A model generated the notes under the pieces. That model saw only the letters and a list, made by a program, of their open reading frames with translations, made no database searches and was not told the DNA's origin. Source: Candidatus Goldiibacteriota bacterium (GTDB lineage Bacteria; Oederibacteriota; JAAXVQ01). Taken from it: 55,534 nt of DNA. A program made the position numbers and the translations under genes. Below are positions 25,899 through 34,904 of the stretch, piece after piece. Within the stretch, counting starts at the first letter, position 1, and each line of letters begins with the position of its first letter. Where the stretch lies: positions 1-55,534 of the forward strand of contig JAGVPM010000082.1 of the NCBI GenBank assembly GCA_020052235.1, given 5' to 3'.

Positions 25899-28800
25899 TT
25901 ACGCCGAACCGGCCAGGGTGCGGATGACGCTCGGATCAGCGGGTTTCAGTTCCTGCCCTGAATCATCATACACCGGAAAATGATTCACCAGCTGATTGCG
26001 CAAGTGCGGATGATGCAGCACCAATTCCGGCACCCAATATGCAGGATAAGTTACCGTGTTCCCTGCGGATACGGCCAGGCGGATACGCACTTGCCGTTCA
26101 GGCGTGAACACGGACATGGCCTTGACCACGGCCAGTTGATAGGCGGCATCCGCACCGGGCTGTTGCATTTCCGCAAGCAGGGCCGTGAGCAGCCGCCGCT
26201 CCAAACGTTGCAGCCGCAACTGCTGCCGCGCGGCATCGGCGCCCTGCTCCGCGCTGCGGCTTAAAGCTTGAAGACGCGCCAAATTATTCGTCCACGAGGC
26301 ATTTTCCCAAAGATTGCGCAACAACAAGCCGCGTTCCCGGGGGGCCACCTGCGCTTCGGTTAGCTGCTGTTCCAATTGATATTTTAAATATGCCGCAGGC
26401 GCCAGTTCCAACCCGATATCGCCCAAACGTTCGGTTTCCCGGCGCAACGCGGCGGTTTCGCGCTGCAATGCATCCACCCAGGCCGATTTACCAAACCACG
26501 CCTTGAAAACCGGATTGCGGTTCAACGCAGCCTTAACCTCGGCCGCGGTCACGGGGTCCACCTCGCCTTGCACCATCAAGGTTCCGTTGGTGACCGCCCA
26601 CAGGGTCTGCGACACGGTCCAAAATTGTGAGTGCCGGACAATGGCCCACAGTTTTAATCCGTGCACTTCCGGTGCGCGGCCGAAAACTTTCTGCAGGAGC
26701 GAAACCTTGCGTGTCATGAAAATGCTTGCTGCCAACGCCAAATACAAACGGTTTCTTAAGCCCAGCGGTGCGCGCATGGCGGACGAGCCCTTAACTTCAA
26801 GCCTCAAACGCGCACCCGATTTTTTTCCTGCCGGCAATTCCTTGGCGGCATTGGCGCGCGCAGCATATTCCCAGGGCGTGGTTTCCGTGGATTGAATCCG
26901 GGCAATCGGCAAGGGCATCTGAATGCCGCTGCTCAACACTTGGTGTTCGGGGCCATAGGCCAGCTCGTCAAAAATTTGAGCTGCCGCATCGCGCAGTACC
27001 GCGTCCCGCGCTGAACGCGTTTGAGCTCCCAGAACCGAGACCCGTAACTCTTGCTGCAGCACTCCGGAATTGACCGCACGCTCTTCAACCTCTTCGGCCA
27101 ATTGATCTTCCTCCAGGGCCTTTTCTCCCAAGCCCGCCTGCAGCCATTCGGCTTCCTGACCCACCACAGTCCGGCCCGCGGCTGCGAACACGTTTTGCCA
27201 AGCATTCCAATCCACGGTTTTTTCCGCGGCAAATGCTGCGGTGGCCGGGGTCGTGGCCGACCCAAAAACATATACGCGTCCTTGCGAAATCAATTTCGCC
27301 CATCCGGCCAGCACCACAGGCGCGGTCAATTGATTTTGCCGGGTGAGAACCAACAGTCCAGGCGCCGGAGCCGCAACCGGAACTTGCCCCCCAAGCAGCG
27401 GAACAGCCTGCATTTGTTGCAGCACCTGCTTGGCTTGGTCATTTCCGGCTTTATTCAAACGGCTTAATTCCATATTAATGGCAGCCAACAACTCCGTATC
27501 ATCGGAATACAATTTTAGATTGCCGCGCTGGGTCTGAGGCAGCTGCGAAAAAATTTGCACGGCCTGACGCGCAATCCAATATGCGCGAACGTGCAGCGTT
27601 ATCTGCGAACGCAAGGTATTGGCCACGGTTTGCGGAACGGTGAGTTCCCCGGCCTTCGTGGTGTCCAACCGCAACACGGGGCGCAATAAATTCAATTGCA
27701 GCCAAGCGGCAAGCTCGGACGAACGCACGCTTCCGGCCTGGCGGCGCAGAATATCCCAAATACCGTTGAAACCCAAACGCGAACGCCAGACATCGCCCAC
27801 TATGCGCAGGGACGCTTGGCGCAGCCACGCCTCGGCCTGAACCATAGCGGGCATTCCCTGACGGGCGGCTGCGCCAGTGAAAACTTGGCGGAATGCCCAA
27901 GCCCGGATCCCAATGCCCGGACCCGAAACCTGGACTTGCCCCAAGGCCAATTCCCAAACCGCGTTGGGCGCCGGCGCCAGGAAAACCGCCCCCGGATATC
28001 CGGCTTGACCCAACAACAGGCGCGGATCCAAAATCCACAACGAACCCTGTTGTTGAATCAATAAATCGCCGGAGGCACGGGCAAAACGAATACGCCCTCC
28101 GCCTTGAATATGCTGCGTTAAAGCCTGCAGCACCATGCCGGAGGCCGTGGCCAGCAGCCGCTCCCAAGCCCGCAACCATTCCGGATCCGTGCTGTTGAAC
28201 TCCAACCGGCCTTGATTCAGCTTTACTTCCAGCGGTTCCCGGATGGAACTATTTTCCGATTTGGCTTGAAAATACGACTTGTATTCCTCCCATGTCGCGC
28301 GCACATGCCCTTGGCCGAAAGCCTCAAACACTTCATGGCGCAGAACCGCCACTTGCGCACCAAACGGCAGGGATAAAAAGCTTGCATGCAAACGCACCAA
28401 CGGCCGCCCCTCGCGGTCCTTCAGGCCTTGACCCACCAACACCCCCCGCAGCAGTGCGGATAACCAATTTTGACGCGGCAAGACCTCCACGCGCGGGCGC
28501 CGGTAACTTGCCGGCAATCCGCCCACACGTTCTATCTCCGCAAACACGCTGCGCAATAACGCCCCGGCCGCGTCACTATCCAGCTTGGGTGCCCGGCCTT
28601 GCCGCAGCCGCAGCCAATAATACAACCGTGGTGCGTAAATTACCGCCAACCCCAAACCCGACATCGCGCCCCACACCGATAGCGTGGTCAGGACGGCTGT
28701 GGGAGAAAACAAGCTTGAGACTATTGCGCCGATGGCGAGCGCAGCACCCGCAGCCATCACCGCGCGCAGGGGAGACACCCGCAATTCGTTCCCGGCAAAC

Positions 28801-31800
28801 GCCCACCGTTCGCGCAAAACTAAATCCGGGGTGGGAAGCGCCGGATACAGTAACCGGGTAACTCTCAGGTCCCGCCGGTTTAATCCATAGCGCCCGAACA
28901 TTTCATCCTCATACGCGAGTTCGCCGCCATATATGCTGAAATCTTCCATGGCCAAATTCTCAGCCGCACGAATGGTTTGCATGCCGGGTTTCATAGGAAA
29001 TTCGTAATGGGTGTCCTCGTAGAAAAAATGCACCCCCAGCGGGCGCATGCTGCCGTCGGCTTGTTTCTGATACAATACAAAACGCGCATACGGGACTTCA
29101 TTCTGCGTGGACGCGAATCCGTTCAGCAAATACCCGCCGGTTTCCAAATCTTGCCCCATGCGGTTAATAATCTGGGTTTCTTTGCCGGGGTTCATGTACA
29201 TGACATTGAAACACAATTTAATGCCAGCCGGGATATCCCGGCCGTATGAAGCGGTTTGAACCGTAAACCCATTTTTCAGGGCATAGGCCTGAATGGGATC
29301 GGGCGTCACCTCGATGTTTTGGTCCACGGCCAGGCCGTTCTGAAAATTAAAAAATTGCTCCCGGAACCGCGCCTGCACTGCCGGATTCTCAGCCTCGGCC
29401 AAAGGTTTTCCATCCTGGTGATACAGGCCGACGATCTCCCCGGCGGCATTGTGGTAGGCAAATACTCCGGTTGCAAAATCCCAGGTGCGGAATGCGGGAA
29501 GTAAAATATCCGCCCCGACCACGGAGTTATCCGGATTTATGGCTTTTACAATTTTGGTGAGTTCGGCCGTGGTAAACGGAACCGGGCCGCCCAACCCAAC
29601 ATCATTAATCACCACGCCGCCCGGGCGTTGCAAAAGTTGTTGAATGCCCTGATGCGCAAGCATAAAGCCATAGACACTTTTCAACCGCTGCGGCGAAGTG
29701 GTAAGCACCAAGCGTCCATTCCGGCGATTCGCCTTCAAATTGGCGGCAACTTCCCGTTGCAACGAAGGCGACAATCGCTCTTGAATGGCATTGAGTGTCT
29801 GCCACGCCGTGCGCGAAATGCGCGGATGGCCAAAACCATTAAACCGCATCAAGTCACGGGCAAAATTCTCCAATTGCTCCGGCGCTATTTCATCGGCCCG
29901 CAGTTCAATATTAACCATACCGCGGACATTCTCTGAGACATAACGCGAAAAAAGCAGCTGTGTTATGGCTTCCACCGGAACCGTTTGTGCGTGGTTGGCC
30001 GGAATCAAGGCCACTTCCCCGCGGCCGCCTTGGGTGAGCTCTGTTTCCTCCGGGTTATCCTGCGTGGGTGCATACGGTTTGCCCGCAAGTCGGCGCAACG
30101 GAGCCGGTGCTGTGGTGTTGAGCCACCACGCCAGGTAGAACGCGGTGACAGGAATATATTGCCCTAGAAAAATAACTTTTTGCAAAACTTTCCAAAATGC
30201 CGCAACGGCATTCTTTTTAAATACGTCCGCCAAATACGTCAGCGCCGACTGCACCCACGCGCGGTATTCCTGCCAAGTGGCTAACGCATGATTTGCGGTA
30301 TGGGCTTCAAAAATTTCATGAACCAGCACCGCGCGCTGAGCGGCCGGGGACAGGGAAAGAAAATTTTTATGCAACTGCACTACACCCAAGCGGCCTCGGC
30401 CTATTAAAATACCTTTCCCAAACATGGACCGCAGGGATTGTCCGGGCAATACCCTGAATAATGGACGCTGATACTTCGTCGGCAGGATGCCTTGCCTTTC
30501 AATATCCACAATCACGTTGAGCAACTGACGTTCAATTTCCCAAGGATGCAAGGCCGGTGCGCGCGGACGCGACACAGACCAAACATACCACAATCGCGGC
30601 ATAAAGCTGAGCGCCAAACCCAGCCCGGAAACAGCGCCTGCAATGGACAATGTGGTCAGGGAAACAGTAGAGCCAAGCGTGGTGGAAAACAACCCTGCCG
30701 CACCCACCACCGCCGCAAACACCGCCCCCCAGCGCGCCAAGGAAAACCGCAGCTCGCCCTTGCCCGGTTGATCCGAACGCCGGAAGAAAACCCGCATCCA
30801 GTCATTGTCAATTAATTGCTCAACCGGAATAGCCGGCGTTGGGGCAACCACGTCATTGGTGTCGGCCGATTTCAAAACGCCGGTTTTCAATTTTTCGTCT
30901 TGAAGCAAAACGGGTTCCACGGCTTGCGGTGTTCCATTTTTTTGGAGCGAAATGCCCACCACGTCCGAACTGCCCTCGCGGGACTTGTGATAGATCAATG
31001 TGGCCTGAAACTGCGGATTATCCGCCGTGATTTCCCGGATAGTTTTTATGGCCTGCTCGCTGTCCAGCGGAGCAAACTCGTTTGAATATTCAGGCGGCAT
31101 GAAATGCATATATACAATGCGGCCGCCATCCGGGAGCAACTCCCAAGCGCGGACCAAATAGTATAGGTTGTTGTATTTCATGCGTTCGTCTACGTTTGTT
31201 AATTGAATCGGACCGTACATCCCCATGAAACGAAACATATTGAAAAATACCAACACGGAAGGAAATGCTCTCAGCTTGGCGTCGTCCTGAAGCTGAATCG
31301 GAAATTTTTCATTAAAAAAATCAGCTCTGTACACTTCCTGGCCATCCTGGGCAAAGAAATCACTATCCATCAGGTTGTCAATGTTCAAAACGCGATAGCC
31401 TTGCGCCAGCAACGGATTCCGGCCAGAGCCCACGTTTAAAACAACCGCATCTCGGGGAACATTCAGGGCACGCAGGACCGTGCCGAGATTCTGCGATGCT
31501 TCCCGCCAGTAATTCTCTCCGCGATGTTTCGTCAGCTCAACTTCAATCTTGGCTGGATTGCCGGGCTGTCCTTCCTCCCGAATTGATTTTCCGCCATACA
31601 TCGGACCCGGCACAATCTTCATATCTCCGGCTACCAGAAAACCCCAACTCAGTTCCAACTTTTTCCCCAAAAACCAGTAGACCAGTACCAAACCCACCCC
31701 GGCGCCTGCCAAAATCATCCGCGGATTTTCGCGAACCCATTGGACCAGGCGAAGCAAAGCAGGACGCATCTGAATTTGGGGACGGTCTATGGTTCCGGCG

Positions 31801-34800
31801 TGCGTCTGTTCCTGAAGCCGTGCCTGTACCCAGCCCGTTAAGCCCTTTCGAAAAAGGCCGATATTCAAAAGCGTGCTGAACCGTATCCCCTCAGCCGATT
31901 CAGCCGTCCCTGCTTGCCGCTTCAGGGCCATCCCCTGGCGCAGGGCAGTATCCAGGCTCTGCACTGAAACAGCCCACAAGGCTTCCAGCGCCTCAGGCCG
32001 GCTTTGGTGCCACCAGCCCTCGCGGACCCACGTATCGATCACCAAACCCATGGCCGTTTGCACCGCGGCCAAGCGGCCGGCAAGATTTTCGTTTTCTTCC
32101 CAGGGACTCTGCGCCTGCACCACGGCGGCTTGCGTATACAGTTGCAGAATAGCGGCGGCTTTCTGCTGCGCGGTTTCTCCCAGGGATATATGCAGCTCCG
32201 GCACGCCCGCGGTCAAGGCCGCACTGGCGACTTCGCGTGCTTCAAATTGTTTCAACAACTGCCGCGCAAACTCCCGCAGCGGCAAACTTGCCGCTTGTGC
32301 CGGATCCGCCAAGCGTTGCAGCCATTTATGCCACCGGGCAACGGCCCGGGGCGCGGAGGCAACCTGGACGGTTATTTGCGCCAAATCGGCAGTGGTTAAA
32401 ATACCCTGTTGCCACCGTTGTTCCAGCCGGCTTTCCCACTCCGGCTTATCCAATGTTTCGGCCATGGCCAGCGGCAGCCCTTGCGCCAAGCGGAGCCGGT
32501 CTAAGTCTTGAGCAAAAATATTTCCGGTTTGTGCGAATTGATTGGCCGTGGGATCAAAAATCCATTCTGCCCCAGTCCGGGCATCCGTAACTTTTAGGAA
32601 AAAATGGTTCACTTCCCAACCGCGGCTCGCATGCCGGAGCAGCGTCACCCGATGCCCCTGAGCCGTTAGGGCTTGGTAGGCAGCCAGCGACGCCCAGTGA
32701 CAAACGTTCTCGCCATACCCCTGAAGATAAAATATCGCATTGGTGGCCGCATAAATCTCCCGGCACTGCGCCAATAAACCAATGCCCTGCAAGCGGCCTT
32801 CCAGCATTTTTTGAATACGGCTTAATCCCGGAACCGTATGCTCATTCACCAAAACCCGCGGCACAACCGCGGCATCTTGATAAAATGTATGCACCATGGC
32901 ATTGCCGGGATCCAATTGCGGCGTGCGGATCAACACATACGGTTCGTTGGCCAGAAAAAACACATCTTCCCCGTAGGCATCCAGCATGGATTCCGGGCGA
33001 GTGTCTTGCACTGCATTGGCCAATAAAGCATTCCGATTTTCCCGCCAGCGCCTGACCAATCCCGTACCCAGTGCCCAGGATTGCATCCCAGCCCATACGG
33101 TTTGCACTATTTCCTGCCAGCGGGGCCGAACCCGTTCCCGCAAGCCGGCAGCCAAAGCCGGAGTCAACGTTACATTGTATAATGACAGTTCCGCCTGATC
33201 CTGATGGTAGGTATAAAAAGGCACTGTCGGGGAATTTTTCCACGCTCCGGAAACAGCCGTGATGCGGAATAATTTTTCTCCGGCTTCCAAAATTAACGGT
33301 ACGGCTTTTTTCGCTGCATCCTTTTGCCAAGCATCCCAATCCACCCGGATGCGATAGGGTGAGCCTTGATTCAAAATTTGCAGCAACGCTTCAACCCGCG
33401 ATCGGAAACCGGACGCGTTCCGGCCTTGGGCCAGCAAAGGTGTCACTTGGGCCAGATATAATGCCCCGAAAGCTTGCCAAAAATCCTGATGCTCAGGGCG
33501 CAACTCCAATACCGAGGACAGAGCCAGCAAATGTTTTTCCGGCGGAGCAAACAAAGACCGGAAAGGCCCGAACTCTCCGGACAGTTGCCGAAAATAATGC
33601 CCGGAATCCTGACAGGAACGTATGTTGGGCCGCACGGTTAAACGCGAAATCCCGCGCGCTTTCAATTCCGCGTCAATCCCGGAGGTATGAAAACCGCCTG
33701 CCACCAGCACCGCGCGGTCAGTTTTGTAAACCTTCATGGCCCGCAACGTGTTTTCCACCAAAATCCGATTGCGCTTTTCAGCCAGTGTATAAAATTCCAG
33801 TGCTTCCTGCAGGCGCATATCCAAGTCATACAATTTTGGTTCTACCTCGGCCGTCACTCCCAATACGGATGCCTGATCTTGGTAAAAATCCAAAAACGCC
33901 TTAATGCTGAAACGCAGCCCTTGGCCGCGCGCATACGCCAGATCATCCTGAAACGCCGCGATATTCAGCAGCCGCTCCATGCGGTCCAAATCCTCGCGCC
34001 AGCGGTCAAGGGCCGCTTGCTGCGCCGGGTGTGAATACAATTTTGTTCGGATGGCCTGACGCAGGCGCTGGGTCTTAACTTCCACCTCGTGGGCTTCCCA
34101 GTCGGATTTGGCGTCCAATTCCGCCGCTTCCGGATATTCGGAAACATTGACCCGGACCGCCTGCGCGCGTGCTTTTAAAAACCGGAGATACACCGGCAGG
34201 GAAATTTTCTGTTCTTGAAACGCCTCAAGCTTTTCGTCCAGTTCCGCCAATTCTTCGGTATTCACCGCCCCCAGCAATTCTTCCAGCAGGTAACGGACAT
34301 TTTGAAACTGATTTTGCACTTTTTGCCATAAAAAACCCCGGACCATGCCCAGCGAACGTTCATATATTTCCGCATCTTCCACGCCATACAGTACAACACT
34401 TTCCTGAGAGGAAATCGCTGCTGCTTCGGTTCCCGAAAGTTGTCCGCTCTGCCTGAAGTAACTGAATAAGCGCTTTTTAATATCCGGATACGGCAGCTGC
34501 CGCAAGCGGTCAATATCCAAAAATCCCACTGACCCTTCAACCGCTACCAGGCGAATTTTATTTTGTTGAATGAATTGGGTAATAAGCTGTTGAATTTTTT
34601 CTTGAGCTTCGCTATTGGAATGCAAGTCTTCCACGTGAATAATGCCGGGAGGCTGTTCTTTATTTTCGCGTTTCAAATTGCGCCAATCAAATGCCCAGGA
34701 AAGTTCCGGCATAATAAAAATCACGGATAATATAACCGCCATGATCCGGAAAAAAGTGCGCCGTGTAACTTCATTCCAGCCTAAAAAATAATGAAAAACT

Positions 34801-34805
34801 AACAT
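25899..34805 (-). CDS. Giant multidomain membrane-associated protein (2,968 aa)
   Basis: One uninterrupted frame, ATG behind AAGGA. An N-terminal membrane or signal segment (about residues 18-38) leads to a TraB/ChaN-like region (about 50-390), with HVEDLH at 57-62, VAVEGS (E90) and GGFH (H373). A transglutaminase-like domain follows at about 690-760 with C702, H734 and D751 in the right order and spacing. After helical filler comes one membrane helix (about 1030-1048). A Rossmann methyltransferase-like domain (about 1100-1290) has LNVGSGRNP. A first module has two membrane helices (about 1362-1402) and HEIFEAHTANH (from H1496). A second methyltransferase-like region (about 1700-1960) has VINDVGLGGP. 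A second copy of the module has two helices (about 2012-2050) and HEVFEAFGQGH (from H2157). The last 750 residues are Gln/Ala-rich and not recognised. The function is unknown; a membrane-tethered protein-modifying factory is one reading. Its neighbours are a cyclase-like protein and a PorV-OmpA fusion. Confidence 0.9.
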   Translation of the reverse strand: MLVFHYFLGWNEVTRRTFFRIMAVILSVIFIMPELSWAFDWRNLKRENKEQPPGIIHVEDLHSNSEAQEKIQQLITQFIQQNKIRLVAVEGSVGFLDIDRLRQLPYPDIKKRLFSYFRQSGQLSGTEAAAISSQESVVLYGVEDAEIYERSLGMVRGFLWQKVQNQFQNVRYLLEELLGAVNTEELAELDEKLEAFQEQKISLPVYLRFLKARAQAVRVNVSEYPEAAELDAKSDWEAHEVEVKTQRLRQAIRTKLYSHPAQQAALDRWREDLDRMERLLNIAAFQDDLAYARGQGLRFSIKAFLDFYQDQASVLGVTAEVEPKLYDLDMRLQEALEFYTLAEKRNRILVENTLRAMKVYKTDRAVLVAGGFHTSGIDAELKARGISRLTVRPNIRSCQDSGHYFRQLSGEFGPFRSLFAPPEKHLLALSSVLELRPEHQDFWQAFGALYLAQVTPLLAQGRNASGFRSRVEALLQILNQGSPYRIRVDWDAWQKDAAKKAVPLILEAGEKLFRITAVSGAWKNSPTVPFYTYHQDQAELSLYNVTLTPALAAGLRERVRPRWQEIVQTVWAGMQSWALGTGLVRRWRENRNALLANAVQDTRPESMLDAYGEDVFFLANEPYVLIRTPQLDPGNAMVHTFYQDAAVVPRVLVNEHTVPGLSRIQKMLEGRLQGIGLLAQCREIYAATNAIFYLQGYGENVCHWASLAAYQALTAQGHRVTLLRHASRGWEVNHFFLKVTDARTGAEWIFDPTANQFAQTGNIFAQDLDRLRLAQGLPLAMAETLDKPEWESRLEQRWQQGILTTADLAQITVQVASAPRAVARWHKWLQRLADPAQAASLPLREFARQLLKQFEAREVASAALTAGVPELHISLGETAQQKAAAILQLYTQAAVVQAQSPWEENENLAGRLAAVQTAMGLVIDTWVREGWWHQSRPEALEALWAVSVQSLDTALRQGMALKRQAGTAESAEGIRFSTLLNIGLFRKGLTGWVQARLQEQTHAGTIDRPQIQMRPALLRLVQWVRENPRMILAGAGVGLVLVYWFLGKKLELSWGFLVAGDMKIVPGPMYGGKSIREEGQPGNPAKIEVELTKHRGENYWREASQNLGTVLRALNVPRDAVVLNVGSGRNPLLAQGYRVLNIDNLMDSDFFAQDGQEVYRADFFNEKFPIQLQDDAKLRAFPSVLVFFNMFRFMGMYGPIQLTNVDERMKYNNLYYLVRAWELLPDGGRIVYMHFMPPEYSNEFAPLDSEQAIKTIREITADNPQFQATLIYHKSREGSSDVVGISLQKNGTPQAVEPVLLQDEKLKTGVLKSADTNDVVAPTPAIPVEQLIDNDWMRVFFRRSDQPGKGELRFSLARWGAVFAAVVGAAGLFSTTLGSTVSLTTLSIAGAVSGLGLALSFMPRLWYVWSVSRPRAPALHPWEIERQLLNVIVDIERQGILPTKYQRPLFRVLPGQSLRSMFGKGILIGRGRLGVVQLHKNFLSLSPAAQRAVLVHEIFEAHTANHALATWQEYRAWVQSALTYLADVFKKNAVAAFWKVLQKVIFLGQYIPVTAFYLAWWLNTTAPAPLRRLAGKPYAPTQDNPEETELTQGGRGEVALIPANHAQTVPVEAITQLLFSRYVSENVRGMVNIELRADEIAPEQLENFARDLMRFNGFGHPRISRTAWQTLNAIQERLSPSLQREVAANLKANRRNGRLVLTTSPQRLKSVYGFMLAHQGIQQLLQRPGGVVINDVGLGGPVPFTTAELTKIVKAINPDNSVVGADILLPAFRTWDFATGVFAYHNAAGEIVGLYHQDGKPLAEAENPAVQARFREQFFNFQNGLAVDQNIEVTPDPIQAYALKNGFTVQTASYGRDIPAGIKLCFNVMYMNPGKETQIINRMGQDLETGGYLLNGFASTQNEVPYARFVLYQKQADGSMRPLGVHFFYEDTHYEFPMKPGMQTIRAAENLAMEDFSIYGGELAYEDEMFGRYGLNRRDLRVTRLLYPALPTPDLVLRERWAFAGNELRVSPLRAVMAAGAALAIGAIVSSLFSPTAVLTTLSVWGAMSGLGLAVIYAPRLYYWLRLRQGRAPKLDSDAAGALLRSVFAEIERVGGLPASYRRPRVEVLPRQNWLSALLRGVLVGQGLKDREGRPLVRLHASFLSLPFGAQVAVLRHEVFEAFGQGHVRATWEEYKSYFQAKSENSSIREPLEVKLNQGRLEFNSTDPEWLRAWERLLATASGMVLQALTQHIQGGGRIRFARASGDLLIQQQGSLWILDPRLLLGQAGYPGAVFLAPAPNAVWELALGQVQVSGPGIGIRAWAFRQVFTGAAARQGMPAMVQAEAWLRQASLRIVGDVWRSRLGFNGIWDILRRQAGSVRSSELAAWLQLNLLRPVLRLDTTKAGELTVPQTVANTLRSQITLHVRAYWIARQAVQIFSQLPQTQRGNLKLYSDDTELLAAINMELSRLNKAGNDQAKQVLQQMQAVPLLGGQVPVAAPAPGLLVLTRQNQLTAPVVLAGWAKLISQGRVYVFGSATTPATAAFAAEKTVDWNAWQNVFAAAGRTVVGQEAEWLQAGLGEKALEEDQLAEEVEERAVNSGVLQQELRVSVLGAQTRSARDAVLRDAAAQIFDELAYGPEHQVLSSGIQMPLPIARIQSTETTPWEYAARANAAKELPAGKKSGARLRLEVKGSSAMRAPLGLRNRLYLALAASIFMTRKVSLLQKVFGRAPEVHGLKLWAIVRHSQFWTVSQTLWAVTNGTLMVQGEVDPVTAAEVKAALNRNPVFKAWFGKSAWVDALQRETAALRRETERLGDIGLELAPAAYLKYQLEQQLTEAQVAPRERGLLLRNLWENASWTNNLARLQALSRSAEQGADAARQQLRLQRLERRLLTALLAEMQQPGADAAYQLAVVKAMSVFTPERQVRIRLAVSAGNTVTYPAYWVPELVLHHPHLRNQLVNHFPVYDDSGQELKPADPSVIRTLAGSA

Positions 34806-34820
34806 ATTTCATCCTTAAAC

Positions 34821-34848
34821 GTAGGGAACAGGCATGCCTGTTCCCTAC
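34821..34848. repeat. Perfect 28-bp palindrome upstream of the giant gene
   Basis: Each 14-base arm reads GTAGGGAACAGGCA on its own strand, with no spacer. It lies 16 bp before the giant gene start, in the short gap after the cyclase-like gene. It could act on readthrough or mRNA stability between the two. Confidence 0.8.
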
Positions 34849-34904
34849 AAATTATTTTAGAAAAAGTATAGCATACCTGACAAAATATTTCAAATTGTGT
34901 GGTT

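Noticed and set aside
27499-28179. Second minus-strand frame (226 codons) inside the giant gene
   Set aside because: Out of frame with the giant protein, which continues without break through this region; no start signal.
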